Source: an uncultured Clostridia bacterium
Lineage (GTDB): Bacteria; Bacillota; Clostridia; Oscillospirales; Ruminococcaceae
DNA: 64,000 nt
Assembly: GCA_944387885.1 (NCBI GenBank)
Contig: CALXGR010000004.1
Location: 18,598 to 82,597, forward strand
Reading direction: 5' to 3'
Shown here: one piece after another, positions 23,671-32,476 of the stretch
Layout of the letters: each line of letters starts with the position of its first letter
Position numbering within the stretch: position 1 is the stretch's first letter
Notes under the pieces: generated by a model
What the model was told of the DNA's origin: nothing
The model's database searches: none
The model's input: the letters and a program-made list of their open reading frames with translations, nothing else
Translations under genes and position numbers: made by a program

Positions 23671-24060
23671 ATACATTACCTCCCAAAATTTGCGTTCGAG
23701 GGACAGAAACCCGCCCTCATACAGCTTTATTATACACCAACCCCCAAAACAAAAGCAACGGGTTGTCCATAAAAAATAATGCTTTGGAGGAAATAAAACT
23801 CAACAAGTCAACAATGGGTAGAATTTTGCGGAATGAAATCGGCTCCGGAAGGTCAAATTGTGGAAAACTCACCCTTTGAGGAAGAGGTTTTTCACATTTT
23901 CCACCGACTTTTCCACAATCGGAAATCCGGGCGTGCCATTTTACGGGGTGTAAAACCCATTTTCCAAAAAGGACTGGAAAAACACGGGGGATGGTGTTAT
24001 ACTTGTATTTGTTTATAAAAAGTAAAAATGGCGTAGAAGCCCAAAATTCCGGAGGTATCC
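23671..24060. other. 390-base intergenic region with promoters and TTTTCCACA-type boxes
   Basis: Contains the fba promoter (left) and an rlmB promoter (TGGAAA 23975-23980, 17 bp, TATACT 23998-24003, extended TG). Between them TTGTGGAAAA (23858-23867) and TTTTCCACAA (23909-23918) form an exact 10-bp inverted repeat, with TTTTTCACA and TTTTCCACC between. These differ by one or two bases from the DnaA box TTATCCACA. No gene is evident. Confidence 0.5.
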
Positions 24061-24822
24061 ATGCACCAGAATCCTGAATCGAAAACCGAAAATTTGGTTT
24101 ACGGGAAAAATCCCGTGGCAGAACTGCTGAAAAGCGGCGGGGTGGACACCCTTCTGCTGGCAGACAGCATGGCACCTCAACAGGCAGGATACTACCAGGC
24201 ACTGGCCAAGAAGGCCGGGGCTGTGGTCAAGCGGGTGCCTGCTAATAAGCTCAAGCTTATGACCGGCACCGACAGCCACCAGGGGGTGGCCGCCTGGGCC
24301 AGCGTGGTGGAATATGTGGGCCTGGACCAGCTGTTGGAGAAAGCCCGCCAGGAGGGACAGCCTCCCTTCCTGGTCCTCTGCGACGGAGTGGAGGACCCCC
24401 ATAACCTGGGCGCCATTATCCGGAGTGCCCTGCTCTGCGGAGCCCATGGCGTGGTCATCCCCAAACGGGGCGGCGCCGCCATCACCCCCATTGTCATGAA
24501 GAGCAGCGCCGGAGCCGCCGCCACCCTGCCGGTGGCCCGGGTCGCCAACATCGGGGAAGCCATCCGGAAACTGAAAGAGGAAAACGTATTTGTTTACTGC
24601 GCTGATATGGATGGCGTGTCTTTGCGGAAGAATAATCTTACAGGCCCCATCGCTCTGGTCATGGGCGGGGAGGGCAGCGGCGTCAGCCCCCTGGTGAAGA
24701 AACTCTGTGACGGTGTGGTAGCCCTGGATATGGCTGCCGGCGTAGGCGGAGTGGACAGCTTCAATGTGTCGGTAGCCGCCGGAGTCATCATGTACGAGAT
24801 CATGTCCCAGCGTAAGGGATAA
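24061..24822 (+). CDS. rlmB: 23S rRNA (guanosine-2'-O-)-methyltransferase, TrmH family
   Basis: 253 residues. The N-terminal substrate-binding domain begins NLVYGKNPVAELLKSG. The SPOUT catalytic domain contains the motif 1 region NLGAIIRSALLCGAHGVVIP, motif 2 MGGEGSGVSPLV and motif 3 DSFNVSVAAGVIMYE. RlmB methylates G2251 of 23S rRNA; the paralogue TrmH-like enzymes are the alternative. ATG behind GGAGGT. The next gene starts 10 bases later and is likely co-transcribed. Confidence 0.9.
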   Translation: MHQNPESKTENLVYGKNPVAELLKSGGVDTLLLADSMAPQQAGYYQALAKKAGAVVKRVPANKLKLMTGTDSHQGVAAWASVVEYVGLDQLLEKARQEGQPPFLVLCDGVEDPHNLGAIIRSALLCGAHGVVIPKRGGAAITPIVMKSSAGAAATLPVARVANIGEAIRKLKEENVFVYCADMDGVSLRKNNLTGPIALVMGGEGSGVSPLVKKLCDGVVALDMAAGVGGVDSFNVSVAAGVIMYEIMSQRKG

Positions 24823-24832
24823 GGAGAAGGAA

Positions 24833-27800
24833 ATGGGAAGACAAAAGTCTCAGGCATCCGTGGATGAAATTCTTCAGGATGTGCGAAACAGGGCCAAGGA
24901 GGAGCATGCCCGCACCGCCCGGCAGGACGATGAGGTAGATGCGATCCTGGCCAGCCTGGGGATGGGCAAGTCCCTTCCCCCCCGGCGGAGGAGCCGCTCG
25001 CTGGAACAGCCGTCCCAGCCCGCAGCCCAGCCTGCCCCCGGTGCAGGGCAGCAGCCGGAGGTGAAGGCCAGTCAGCCCTCCCGCCAGACAGGGGGGACCC
25101 GGCCTCAGGGACAGCCTGCTCCCAGAGCAGCCCAGCCCCAGCCCAGGCAGGCCCAGCCTGCCCCCAAGGCTCAGCCGGTGAAGGAGCAGGTCCGCCCTGC
25201 CCCTCCGACCCAGCTGCCCTCTCAGCCGGTGAAGGCCAAGGCCGAACTGCCTTCCCAGCCGGTACAGCCCAAAACCCAGCTGCCCACCCAGCCGGTCCAG
25301 CAGCCTGCAGCCCAGCCCGCTCAGCCGGTGATCGAGGACGCAGTCCACGGCTTTTTCAACAGCGCCAAGGACAACGGCCTTCTGGAAGACCCCAGCGAGC
25401 TGCTCAAGAAAGAGGAGCGGTTCCGGAGCGTTTTCAGCAAGAGCGTTTCGGTGATTCCCGGAGAGAAGAATCACGCTTTTGAGGATACCGGGGACTGGAC
25501 CACCGATTTTGAACAGGTGGAAAAGAAAAAGCGCTGGAGTTTTTTCGGAAAGAAGAAAGACAAGGCCAAGGCTCAGCCTGCGCCGGAACCCCAGGAGGAA
25601 CCGGCGGTGGAGGAGGAGCCTCTGGAAATCGAGCCTTACCAGTTCGGCGCTGCGGAAGAGCCCCAGGTCATAGAAAACCTGCCCGGCCAACAGTATTACA
25701 ACGCCACCACCAGCATTCCCAAGGTGACAGCCACCCAGCAGAAAAAAGCATGGAGCGAGGAAATCGACCTGCCCAGTGCCAGGGATGCCAGCTATACCTC
25801 TGCCTGGGCCCGGGCAGAAACCCGCCGGGAGGGCAGTTTCCAGTTCGGGAAGGTGGATGCAGGCCAGCTGAAAAAGCTCCTGTTCTCCACCGGAGAACAG
25901 CCTGCCCCCAAGAAGGTCCCCACCGGAAAGATCCAGTTTGGGGGAGCCCAGGAACCGGTGCAGCAGCCCGCTGCTCCTGCTCCCGCTCCCGCTCCCGCAC
26001 CTGTCCCTGAGCAGCACACTCCCACCGGGGAGATGAATTTCTTCCCGGAGCAGGAACCCCAGGAGGAGCGGATCCCCACCGGCCAGATGGACCTGAGTGA
26101 GGCGCTCTTCGCTCAGGAGGCTCCCCAGGAGCAGGCTGCTCCTGCCCAGGACCAGCGGATTCCCACCGGACAGATTCAGCTTACCCCCGAGGAAGGAGCA
26201 GAGGCCGCTCAGCCCCTCCAGATGACGGCGGAACAGCAGTTTGTCAACACAGTGGCGGAAAATATCATCAGTGACAGCATGCTCCTGGACCAGGTTCCTC
26301 TGGATGAGGAGGACCAGGAGGAAGAAACCGGGACCAAAACCGGCAGAAAGGGCCTGGCCCGGCTGCTGGGAGTACCCCAGGACGAGGAGGAGAACCAGTC
26401 TCCCTTTGAGGAGGTGGAGGACACCTTTAAGCCGGACGAGCTGGTGGACGACTACAACAAGCCGGAGGATGCTCCCGGCGTGGCCGCCGACCTGGCAGAT
26501 ATGGCTTTCCACCTGAAAATTCGGACGGTGGTCACCGGCGCCCTCTCTCTCATCCTGCTTTATCTGGCCCTTGCAGCGGAGGGATTCCTCCCCGCCATCT
26601 CGGCAGTGGACCCTGCCTATGCACCCCAGCCTTACCTGGCGGCCAACCTGATTCTCCTGGCCGTGGGCGCCGTTATAAGCCAGTCCACCCTTCTGGGCGG
26701 ATTCCAGGGGCTTTTCGGCCAGCCTAACCCGGACAGCATCCCGGCACTGGCTACCCTGGCCAGCGCCCTTCAGCTAGTCCTCTTCCTGGTAATGGACGGC
26801 TGGTACAAGCCGGGAGAAATGTCGGTCTATGCCCCTGTGGCTTTGTTGCTTCTCTGCTTCAACAGCCTAGGCAAGAGCCTGTTCAGCCGGGTGGCCCGGG
26901 ATAACTTTGAGCTGGTGAGCAACGGAGTGGACCACGCCGCCGCTTACCGGCTGCGGGATAACCAGCTGGTCCGGGAACTGGCAAAGGGACTGGACCTGGA
27001 AAAGCCTGACCTGCTTCTCAGCCGTCCCACCGTGCTGGTCCGGGGATTCCTCACCAACACTTTCAGCCAGCGCAAGAGCGACAGCGCCGCCAAGAAACTT
27101 TCCCTGGCCCTGCTGGGCACGGCCCTGGCCTGTGCCCTTATCAGCGGCCTGATTCAGAAGAACGGGGGACAGGCAGTCACCGCCTTTGCGGCAGTTTTCT
27201 GCCTGGGCGGACCTTTGGCCGGGACCCTGCTTTCCGCCATCCCTGAGGCACAGATGCAGAAGCACGCTTCCCGGGTGGGAGCAGTGGTGCCGGGTTGGAA
27301 TTCCATCCGGCAGCTTTGCAGTGCCAACACCATCCAGGTGGCCACCGGGGACCTTTTCCCCAGCGGCAGCATCAAGCTCCACGGAATCAAGACCTTTGAG
27401 AAGGAACGGATCGACCTGGCCATCGTCTATGCGGCCAGCATCCTGGTGGAAGGGTGCGATACCCTGCGGAATGTGTTCCTGGGAATCCTCCAGAATGACC
27501 GGCGGCTGCTGCTGCCGGTGGAGAATCTGACCGCCGAGATCGGGGCCGGATTCCTGGGCTGGATCCAGAATAACCGGGTCATTGTGGGCAACCGGTATAT
27601 GATGGAAAAATATCAGATCCCGCTGCCTGACCTGGAATTTGAAAAGCATTACACCGCCAACGGCCGCCGGCCCATCTATCTGTCTGTGTCCGGCAAGCTG
27701 TTCGGAATGTTCCTGGTCAGCTACGAAGCCAACCCGGAAGCCTACGACGCACTCACCAGCCTGAATGCAGGCGGAGTGAATTTCCTGGTCACCGGCACCG

Positions 27801-28174
27801 ACTTCCTGGTGGATGCCGCCCTGGTGGAGGACACCTACGGCCTTATCCCCGGAACCGTCAAGCTGCTGGACGCGGAGGAAAGCGACCTGCTGGCCCCCAA
27901 CATTGCCTGGCTCAGCGAGAGCGAAGGCTGCATGATCCACATGAGCAGCTTTGCCAGCTATGCCGGCGGTATGCTGGCTGCCTGGGGTGCTGCCCGGGGA
28001 GAGAAAGCCGCCGCCCTGGCCATGGAGATTTCCGTTCTCATCAGCTGTGTGCTCAGCATAGCATTCTGCTGCCTGGGCAGCTTTACCGGGCTGAGCCTTC
28101 TCCAGCTGCTCCTCTATCAGGCGGCCTGGACCGGGATTACCCTGGCTTTGCCCCTGATTCAAAAATATCGCTAA
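24833..28174 (+). CDS. Large membrane protein: disordered arm fused to a degenerate P-type ATPase
   Basis: 1113 residues, an unusual architecture. Residues 1-60 hold a helical VDEILQDVRNRAKEE and DEVDAILASLG motif. Residues 60-550 are Pro/Gln/Glu-rich and disordered, with four PTG repeats near 361, 396, 413 and 443 (KVPTGKIQF, HTPTGEMNF, RIPTGQMDL, RIPTGQIQL). From about 564 there are six to eight membrane helices in P1B-ATPase order, then cytosolic segments matching the N/P domains (IVGNRYMMEKYQI; NGRRPIYLSVSGKLFGMFLVSYEANPEA; FLVTGTDFLV). The phosphorylation motif DKTGT is missing: the equivalent site at 838-842 reads TGDLF, CPC is replaced by GGPLA, and TGD by TGTD. It is therefore probably a non-catalytic scaffold. 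ATG behind AAGGAG; co-transcribed with rlmB. Confidence 0.8.
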   Translation: MGRQKSQASVDEILQDVRNRAKEEHARTARQDDEVDAILASLGMGKSLPPRRRSRSLEQPSQPAAQPAPGAGQQPEVKASQPSRQTGGTRPQGQPAPRAAQPQPRQAQPAPKAQPVKEQVRPAPPTQLPSQPVKAKAELPSQPVQPKTQLPTQPVQQPAAQPAQPVIEDAVHGFFNSAKDNGLLEDPSELLKKEERFRSVFSKSVSVIPGEKNHAFEDTGDWTTDFEQVEKKKRWSFFGKKKDKAKAQPAPEPQEEPAVEEEPLEIEPYQFGAAEEPQVIENLPGQQYYNATTSIPKVTATQQKKAWSEEIDLPSARDASYTSAWARAETRREGSFQFGKVDAGQLKKLLFSTGEQPAPKKVPTGKIQFGGAQEPVQQPAAPAPAPAPAPVPEQHTPTGEMNFFPEQEPQEERIPTGQMDLSEALFAQEAPQEQAAPAQDQRIPTGQIQLTPEEGAEAAQPLQMTAEQQFVNTVAENIISDSMLLDQVPLDEEDQEEETGTKTGRKGLARLLGVPQDEEENQSPFEEVEDTFKPDELVDDYNKPEDAPGVAADLADMAFHLKIRTVVTGALSLILLYLALAAEGFLPAISAVDPAYAPQPYLAANLILLAVGAVISQSTLLGGFQGLFGQPNPDSIPALATLASALQLVLFLVMDGWYKPGEMSVYAPVALLLLCFNSLGKSLFSRVARDNFELVSNGVDHAAAYRLRDNQLVRELAKGLDLEKPDLLLSRPTVLVRGFLTNTFSQRKSDSAAKKLSLALLGTALACALISGLIQKNGGQAVTAFAAVFCLGGPLAGTLLSAIPEAQMQKHASRVGAVVPGWNSIRQLCSANTIQVATGDLFPSGSIKLHGIKTFEKERIDLAIVYAASILVEGCDTLRNVFLGILQNDRRLLLPVENLTAEIGAGFLGWIQNNRVIVGNRYMMEKYQIPLPDLEFEKHYTANGRRPIYLSVSGKLFGMFLVSYEANPEAYDALTSLNAGGVNFLVTGTDFLVDAALVEDTYGLIPGTVKLLDAEESDLLAPNIAWLSESEGCMIHMSSFASYAGGMLAAWGAARGEKAAALAMEISVLISCVLSIAFCCLGSFTGLSLLQLLLYQAAWTGITLALPLIQKYR

Positions 28175-28182
28175 ACCACACC

Positions 28183-28216
28183 AAAGGCGGCCTGCCCCAA
28201 GGACAGACCGCCTTTT
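28183..28216 (+). terminator. Terminator after the pseudo-ATPase gene
   Basis: Eight-base-pair stem AAAGGCGG with CCGCCTTT (28183-28190 with 28208-28215) and a short T tract. Confidence 0.7.
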
Positions 28217-28262
28217 ACAAGTTCACCCAAAATTTTATTACGAATAAGGAAAAAGCAAAACA

Positions 28263-29141
28263 ATGACTGAATGGATGGAACTTTTGCAGGAGGTATTTCT
28301 GGAAGCCTGGGGGGACAGCATTAAAATGCTGCCTTTCCTCTTCGGGGCTTACCTTCTTATCGAATATATTGAGCGCCACCAGAGCAGCCGGATCGAGGCA
28401 GCCCTGGCCGGCGGCGGACGGTGGGGATTCTTCCCCGGCGCAGTCCTGGGCTGTGTGCCCCAGTGCGGATTCAGCGCTGTGGCCGCCAACTTCTACGGCA
28501 GCCGGGTCATCACCCTGGGAACCCTGGTGGCGGTCTTTATCGCCACCAGCGACGAGGCGATCCCCCTCCTTTTCAGCATGCCCGATCAGTGGCCCACCCT
28601 GGGGCTGCTTCTGGCAGTGAAGGTGGGATACGCTCTTCTGGCCGGTATTATGCTGGACTTTGTTCTGGTCAAGCTGATACCCAAAGGACTGCGGGGCGGC
28701 TACAGCGGCCATATCCAGGATGTGGACTGCCATGAGGAACACGAGGAAAGCGGCAGTATCTGGCTGGCTGCCCTCCGCCATACCCTGGAAATCTTCATCT
28801 ATATCCTGATTTTCAGCCTGGTCATCGATCTGGTGGTGGAAGGGGTAGGTCCCGAGCGGTTTGCTGCATTCCTCACCAGCCTGGGCATGGCACAGCCTTT
28901 GCTGGCTTCCCTGGTAGGCCTGCTTCCCAACTGTGCCGCCAGCGTTCTTCTCACCGAGCTGTATCTTTCCGGAAGCATCCAGTTCTCCAGCGTGATCGCA
29001 GGTCTCTGCAGCGGCGCCGGTGTGGGTCTGGCAGTGCTGTTCCGGGCAAACCCCAGCCTGAAGCAGAACCTTTTCATCACCGGACTGCTCTGGGCCCTGG
29101 GCGCTTTTGCAGGGGTCCTGGCCATGATGGCCGGACTGTAA
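28263..29141 (+). CDS. Putative manganese/arsenic-type efflux permease (ArsP_2 family)
   Basis: 292 residues, about eight transmembrane helices in two halves joined by a His/Glu-rich loop (GHIQDVDCHEEHEESG). The repeated GCVPQCGFSAVAANFY and GLLPNCAASVLLTELY motifs, each with a P-x-C, are the family signature of the ArsP-like 'putative manganese transporter' group. Metal specificity is inferred; the loop suggests a divalent metal. ATG about 25 bases after weak ribosome-like sequence AAGGAAAAA. A Cof phosphatase follows by 13 bases. Confidence 0.78.
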   Translation: MTEWMELLQEVFLEAWGDSIKMLPFLFGAYLLIEYIERHQSSRIEAALAGGGRWGFFPGAVLGCVPQCGFSAVAANFYGSRVITLGTLVAVFIATSDEAIPLLFSMPDQWPTLGLLLAVKVGYALLAGIMLDFVLVKLIPKGLRGGYSGHIQDVDCHEEHEESGSIWLAALRHTLEIFIYILIFSLVIDLVVEGVGPERFAAFLTSLGMAQPLLASLVGLLPNCAASVLLTELYLSGSIQFSSVIAGLCSGAGVGLAVLFRANPSLKQNLFITGLLWALGAFAGVLAMMAGL

Positions 29142-29154
29142 GGGGAAGAATGCC

Positions 29155-29964
29155 ATGGAATACAAGATTGCAGCCTTCGATTTCGACGGTACCCTTCGGG
29201 CTGGCAGTCAGCCCCAAATCAATCCCTATGTTGTCAAAACCCTGAAACAGCTCCAGAAAGCGGGGATTCCGGTGGTGGTAGCCACCGGCAGAAGCTTCGG
29301 TGGTCTTTCTCCCAAACTGCTGGGGGGATTTCGCCCTGATTACTATGTCTGCGCCAACGGAAGCCAGGTGCTGGACAGCAAGGGCAGCCCGCTCTATACC
29401 CGCCAGATGACCCCGGAGGAAATGTATGCCCTGGTGGATTTCTCGGAGGATTATGAGCTTCCCCTGGGATTCACCTTTACGGATGCCTACTATATTTATG
29501 TGGGCTACGAGACCATGCGGGACTTTTACAGCAACGTTACCGGCAGCGGGGACCTCTGCCGGGACGGGGAGGACATGGACCATCATCTGGTGGAAATGCC
29601 CTATGGCGCCTTTACCCTGATGCCGGTAGAATACTCCCGGCGGTTCGTGGAAAAATATCCCCACCTGGACCTGCAGTTCTTCTATTACTCGGACCTGGCC
29701 GCAGACATCGTTCATAAGGATACCAACAAGGCCAAAGGGCTGGAATTCCTGCTGAACCGGCTGGGGCTGGACCCCAGCCAGCTGGTGGCAGTGGGGGACA
29801 GCAACAACGACCTGGAAATGCTCCGGTATGCGGGGCTGGGGGTGGCCATGGGGAACGCAGATCCTTCTGTCAAGGAAGTTGCGGACAGGGTTTGTCCCTC
29901 CGACGAGGAAAACGGGGCGGCAGCCCTCTGCCGGCAGGTTTTCCCCCAAGTATTTGAATCTTGA
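29155..29964 (+). CDS. Cof-type HAD-superfamily phosphatase
   Basis: 269 residues, HAD IIB. Motif I DFDGTL is at 10-15, motif II ATGRSFG near 43, motif III Lys in KAKGLEFLLNRLGL, and motif IV GDSNNDLEML near 218. A C2B cap lies between. These enzymes dephosphorylate sugar phosphates, nucleotides or cofactors; substrate unknown. ATG behind GGGGAAG. Probably co-transcribed with the permease upstream. Confidence 0.9.
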   Translation: MEYKIAAFDFDGTLRAGSQPQINPYVVKTLKQLQKAGIPVVVATGRSFGGLSPKLLGGFRPDYYVCANGSQVLDSKGSPLYTRQMTPEEMYALVDFSEDYELPLGFTFTDAYYIYVGYETMRDFYSNVTGSGDLCRDGEDMDHHLVEMPYGAFTLMPVEYSRRFVEKYPHLDLQFFYYSDLAADIVHKDTNKAKGLEFLLNRLGLDPSQLVAVGDSNNDLEMLRYAGLGVAMGNADPSVKEVADRVCPSDEENGAAALCRQVFPQVFES

Positions 29965-30033
29965 TTTTCAACTCTGAATCATGTAGTATGAGACTAAAAG
30001 GGAGAGATATTTTCCCTGCTGTTGAGGCTGGTT

Positions 30034-30678
30034 ATGAGTAAATTTCACGAGAAAAAAATAAAACCGGTGCTGCCCGTTTATCTGGCAGCTGCTGCCTGGC
30101 TGGTCTGCGGCCTGGTGCTTCCTCTTTACCGCCTTTGGGCGCTGGGCCTGACCGCACTGGTCAGCCTGGCTGTCTACCTGGTATCCGCCCGTCTTTGCCC
30201 TGACCGGTACAGACTGGTGGAGGTGGGGTTCCAGACCGGTCTGGAGGATGTGGACCAGATGCTGGATGGAATCCAGAAGAATCTGGATGTTCTCCACAAA
30301 CTGAACCAGGAGATTCCGGACCCGGAACTGAGCCGGTACATGGACCGGATGGAGCAGGCGGGAAGAAATATCCTGAGCCATGTGGAGCAGCACCCCGACC
30401 AGGCTACCGCCATTCGCCGGTTTGCCAACCATTACCTGCCTGACAGTGTAAAGATCCTGTCTACCTACAGCGAGCTGGTACGCAGCGGCGTGAAGGGCGA
30501 AAATGCAGACAGGATCAAGCAGGAGATCAATCAGAACGCTCAGACCATTGCCATGGCCTTTGAGAACCAGCTGGACGCCCTGTTTGCCGCCCGCAGTCTG
30601 GATATCAGTGCCGACCTTACGGTGCTGGATACCATGCTCAAGGCCCAGGGCCTGGCAGGAAAAGATATGGAAATCTGA
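30034..30678 (+). CDS. XpaC-like membrane protein
   Basis: 214 residues. Two adjacent N-terminal transmembrane helices (about 12-30 and 36-50), then a long helical cytosolic domain ending with MAFENQLDALFAARSLDISADLTVLDTML, the conserved XpaC ('5-bromo-4-chloroindolyl phosphate hydrolysis protein') C-terminus. Biochemical role unknown. ATG at 30034 behind TGAGG. It heads an xpaC-telA-lemA-TPM run; xpaC-telA pairing is also seen in Bacillus. Confidence 0.78.
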   Translation: MSKFHEKKIKPVLPVYLAAAAWLVCGLVLPLYRLWALGLTALVSLAVYLVSARLCPDRYRLVEVGFQTGLEDVDQMLDGIQKNLDVLHKLNQEIPDPELSRYMDRMEQAGRNILSHVEQHPDQATAIRRFANHYLPDSVKILSTYSELVRSGVKGENADRIKQEINQNAQTIAMAFENQLDALFAARSLDISADLTVLDTMLKAQGLAGKDMEI

Positions 30679-30702
30679 ATTCTAATATAATGAAAGGATT
30701 TG

Positions 30703-31863
30703 ATGAAGATGAGCGATGAACTGAAGCTGACTTTGGAGGAAACCGCAGCCCCGACCCTGACTTTGGAGACTCCCTCTCTCACTCTGGAACCTGAGAAGGT
30801 GGAGGAAGAGAAGCCTGTGGAGCCCGCCACCGTGGAAGATACCCGCCTCACCGAGGAAGAGCGGAAGATGGTGGACGAGTTCGCCAAGAAAATCGACGTG
30901 ACCAACAGCCAGATGGTGCTCCAGTACGGCGCCGCCAGCCAGAAAAAGCTGAGCGATTTCTCCGAGACCGCTCTGTCCAAGGTCCGGACCAAGGACCTGG
31001 GCGAGGTTGGGGGAATGATCACCGACCTGATTGCCGAGCTTCAGGGATTCAGCGCCATGGAGCAACCCAAGGGAATCATGGGCCTGTTCAAGAAGGCCGG
31101 CTACAATATTGAACGGATGAAGACCCAGTACAAGGACGCCAGCCAGAACGTGGAGCGGATTCAGGGAATGCTGGAACAGCACCAGGTCACCCTGATGAAG
31201 GACATTGCCATGCTGGACCGGATGTACGAGCTGAACACCGTCTACTTCAAGGAACTGTCCATGTACATTCTGGCCGGTAAAAAGCGGCTGAAGGAAGTGC
31301 GGGAGAAGGACCTGGTGGATGCCGAGAACCGTGCCAAGCTCAGCGGCTTGCCCGAGGATGCCCAGGCTGCCCGGGACCTGGCCGACCGGTGCGACCGGTT
31401 TGAGAAGAAGCTGTATGACCTGGAGCTGACCCGGAACATTTCCATCCAAATGGGTCCCCAGATCCGGCTGATTCAGAACAACAACACCCTCATGGCAGAG
31501 AAGATCCAGACCACCATCGTCAACACCATTCCCCTGTGGAAGAACCAGATGGTGCTGGCCTTGGGTCTGGCTCACAGCCAGCAGGCCATGGAGGCCGAGC
31601 GGTCTGTGACCAACATGACCAACGATCTGCTCAAGCAGAACGCTGCTGCTCTCAAGCAGGGCACCATCGACATTGCCCGTGAATCTGAGCGGGGTGTGGT
31701 GGACATCGAGACTCTGCAGCAGACCAACAAGAACCTGATCGAAACTCTGGACGAACTGAACAAGATCCGTACCGAGGGCAAGGCCAAGCGGGCAGCCGCC
31801 GAGGCCGAGCTGGGCCGGATCGAAGGAGAGCTCCGCAACAAGCTCATGGAGATGAACCAGTAA
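30703..31863 (+). CDS. telA: TelA-family toxic anion resistance protein
   Basis: 386 residues, nearly all alpha-helical, TelA/KlaA family. The first 45 residues contain a tandem TLTLE(T/P) repeat, then the core runs from TEEERKMVDEFAKKIDVTNSQMVLQYGAASQKKLSDFSE to TNKNLIETLDELNKIRTEGKAKRAAAEAEL. Members are linked to tellurite and other toxic-anion or antibiotic tolerance; mechanism unknown. Start ambiguous between ATGs at 30703 and 30709, both behind GAAAGGA. The stop is one base from the next ATG. Confidence 0.87.
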   Translation: MKMSDELKLTLEETAAPTLTLETPSLTLEPEKVEEEKPVEPATVEDTRLTEEERKMVDEFAKKIDVTNSQMVLQYGAASQKKLSDFSETALSKVRTKDLGEVGGMITDLIAELQGFSAMEQPKGIMGLFKKAGYNIERMKTQYKDASQNVERIQGMLEQHQVTLMKDIAMLDRMYELNTVYFKELSMYILAGKKRLKEVREKDLVDAENRAKLSGLPEDAQAARDLADRCDRFEKKLYDLELTRNISIQMGPQIRLIQNNNTLMAEKIQTTIVNTIPLWKNQMVLALGLAHSQQAMEAERSVTNMTNDLLKQNAAALKQGTIDIARESERGVVDIETLQQTNKNLIETLDELNKIRTEGKAKRAAAEAELGRIEGELRNKLMEMNQ

Positions 31864-31864
31864 G

Positions 31865-32476
31865 ATGGAATTGCAGGAAAACTATCGGGTCACAGGGCCT
31901 CAGCTGGAGGTCCTGGGCCGGGCAGAAACCGCTCTTCCTGCTCCTGCCCGGAAACGCCCGGTAGCCCTGGGAGTGCTGGTAGCAGCGGCTCTGGCCGCTG
32001 TGCTGGCCCTGGGGGGACTTAAGCTGAAAGGGGAGTACAAGGCGGTTTCTCAGCTTTATCATTCTGAAAACGACGGGTACAGTATTGGCTTCCTGGTGGA
32101 CCAAAGCCAGAACTATGCAGCCAATATGATTCGGGTGGCCTCGGAGGTGCTGGATGCTCAGGACCCGGCCCTTACAGGCGCCCAGGAAGCCCTGGAGGCT
32201 TTGGAACAGGCCGAGACCCCCAGCCAGGAATACCAGGCGGAGAGCCAGCTTGTTTCCCGGGTGAAGGAACTGTATGAGACCGCATCTCCTCTTCTGGAGG
32301 GCAGCCGGTATGACAGTTTCCGGGGCCAGTACCAGGAAGCTCTCAGCGCCTGGGAGCAGTCCGGACACATGACCTATAACCAGGAGGCAGCGGCCTACAA
32401 CGAGACCGCAGCCGCATTCCCCGCCAACCTGATTGCAGGTCTGTGGGGAGTTCAAGAGGTAGAGTTGTATCAATGA
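31865..32476 (+). CDS. LemA-like membrane protein
   Basis: 203 residues. One transmembrane helix at about 34-52, then a helical domain. The end YNQEAAAYNETAAAFPANLIAGLWGVQEVELYQ matches the LemA C-terminal motif (YN..V..YN.....FP.N.IA...G). LemA is normally about 185 residues with the helix at the very N-terminus; here 30 cytosolic residues precede it. Translationally coupled with the TPM gene, a pairing common in bacteria (lemA-TPM). Function unknown. Confidence 0.75.
   Translation: MELQENYRVTGPQLEVLGRAETALPAPARKRPVALGVLVAAALAAVLALGGLKLKGEYKAVSQLYHSENDGYSIGFLVDQSQNYAANMIRVASEVLDAQDPALTGAQEALEALEQAETPSQEYQAESQLVSRVKELYETASPLLEGSRYDSFRGQYQEALSAWEQSGHMTYNQEAAAYNETAAAFPANLIAGLWGVQEVELYQ

Noticed and set aside
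23858..23918. Possible chromosomal origin
   Set aside because: No dnaA or dnaN nearby, no AT-rich unwinding region, and the boxes are one or two bases off consensus.
24800..26512. 570-codon minus-strand frame opposite the disordered arm of the pseudo-ATPase
   Set aside because: Low-complexity mirror of the Pro/Gln-rich region; no start signal.
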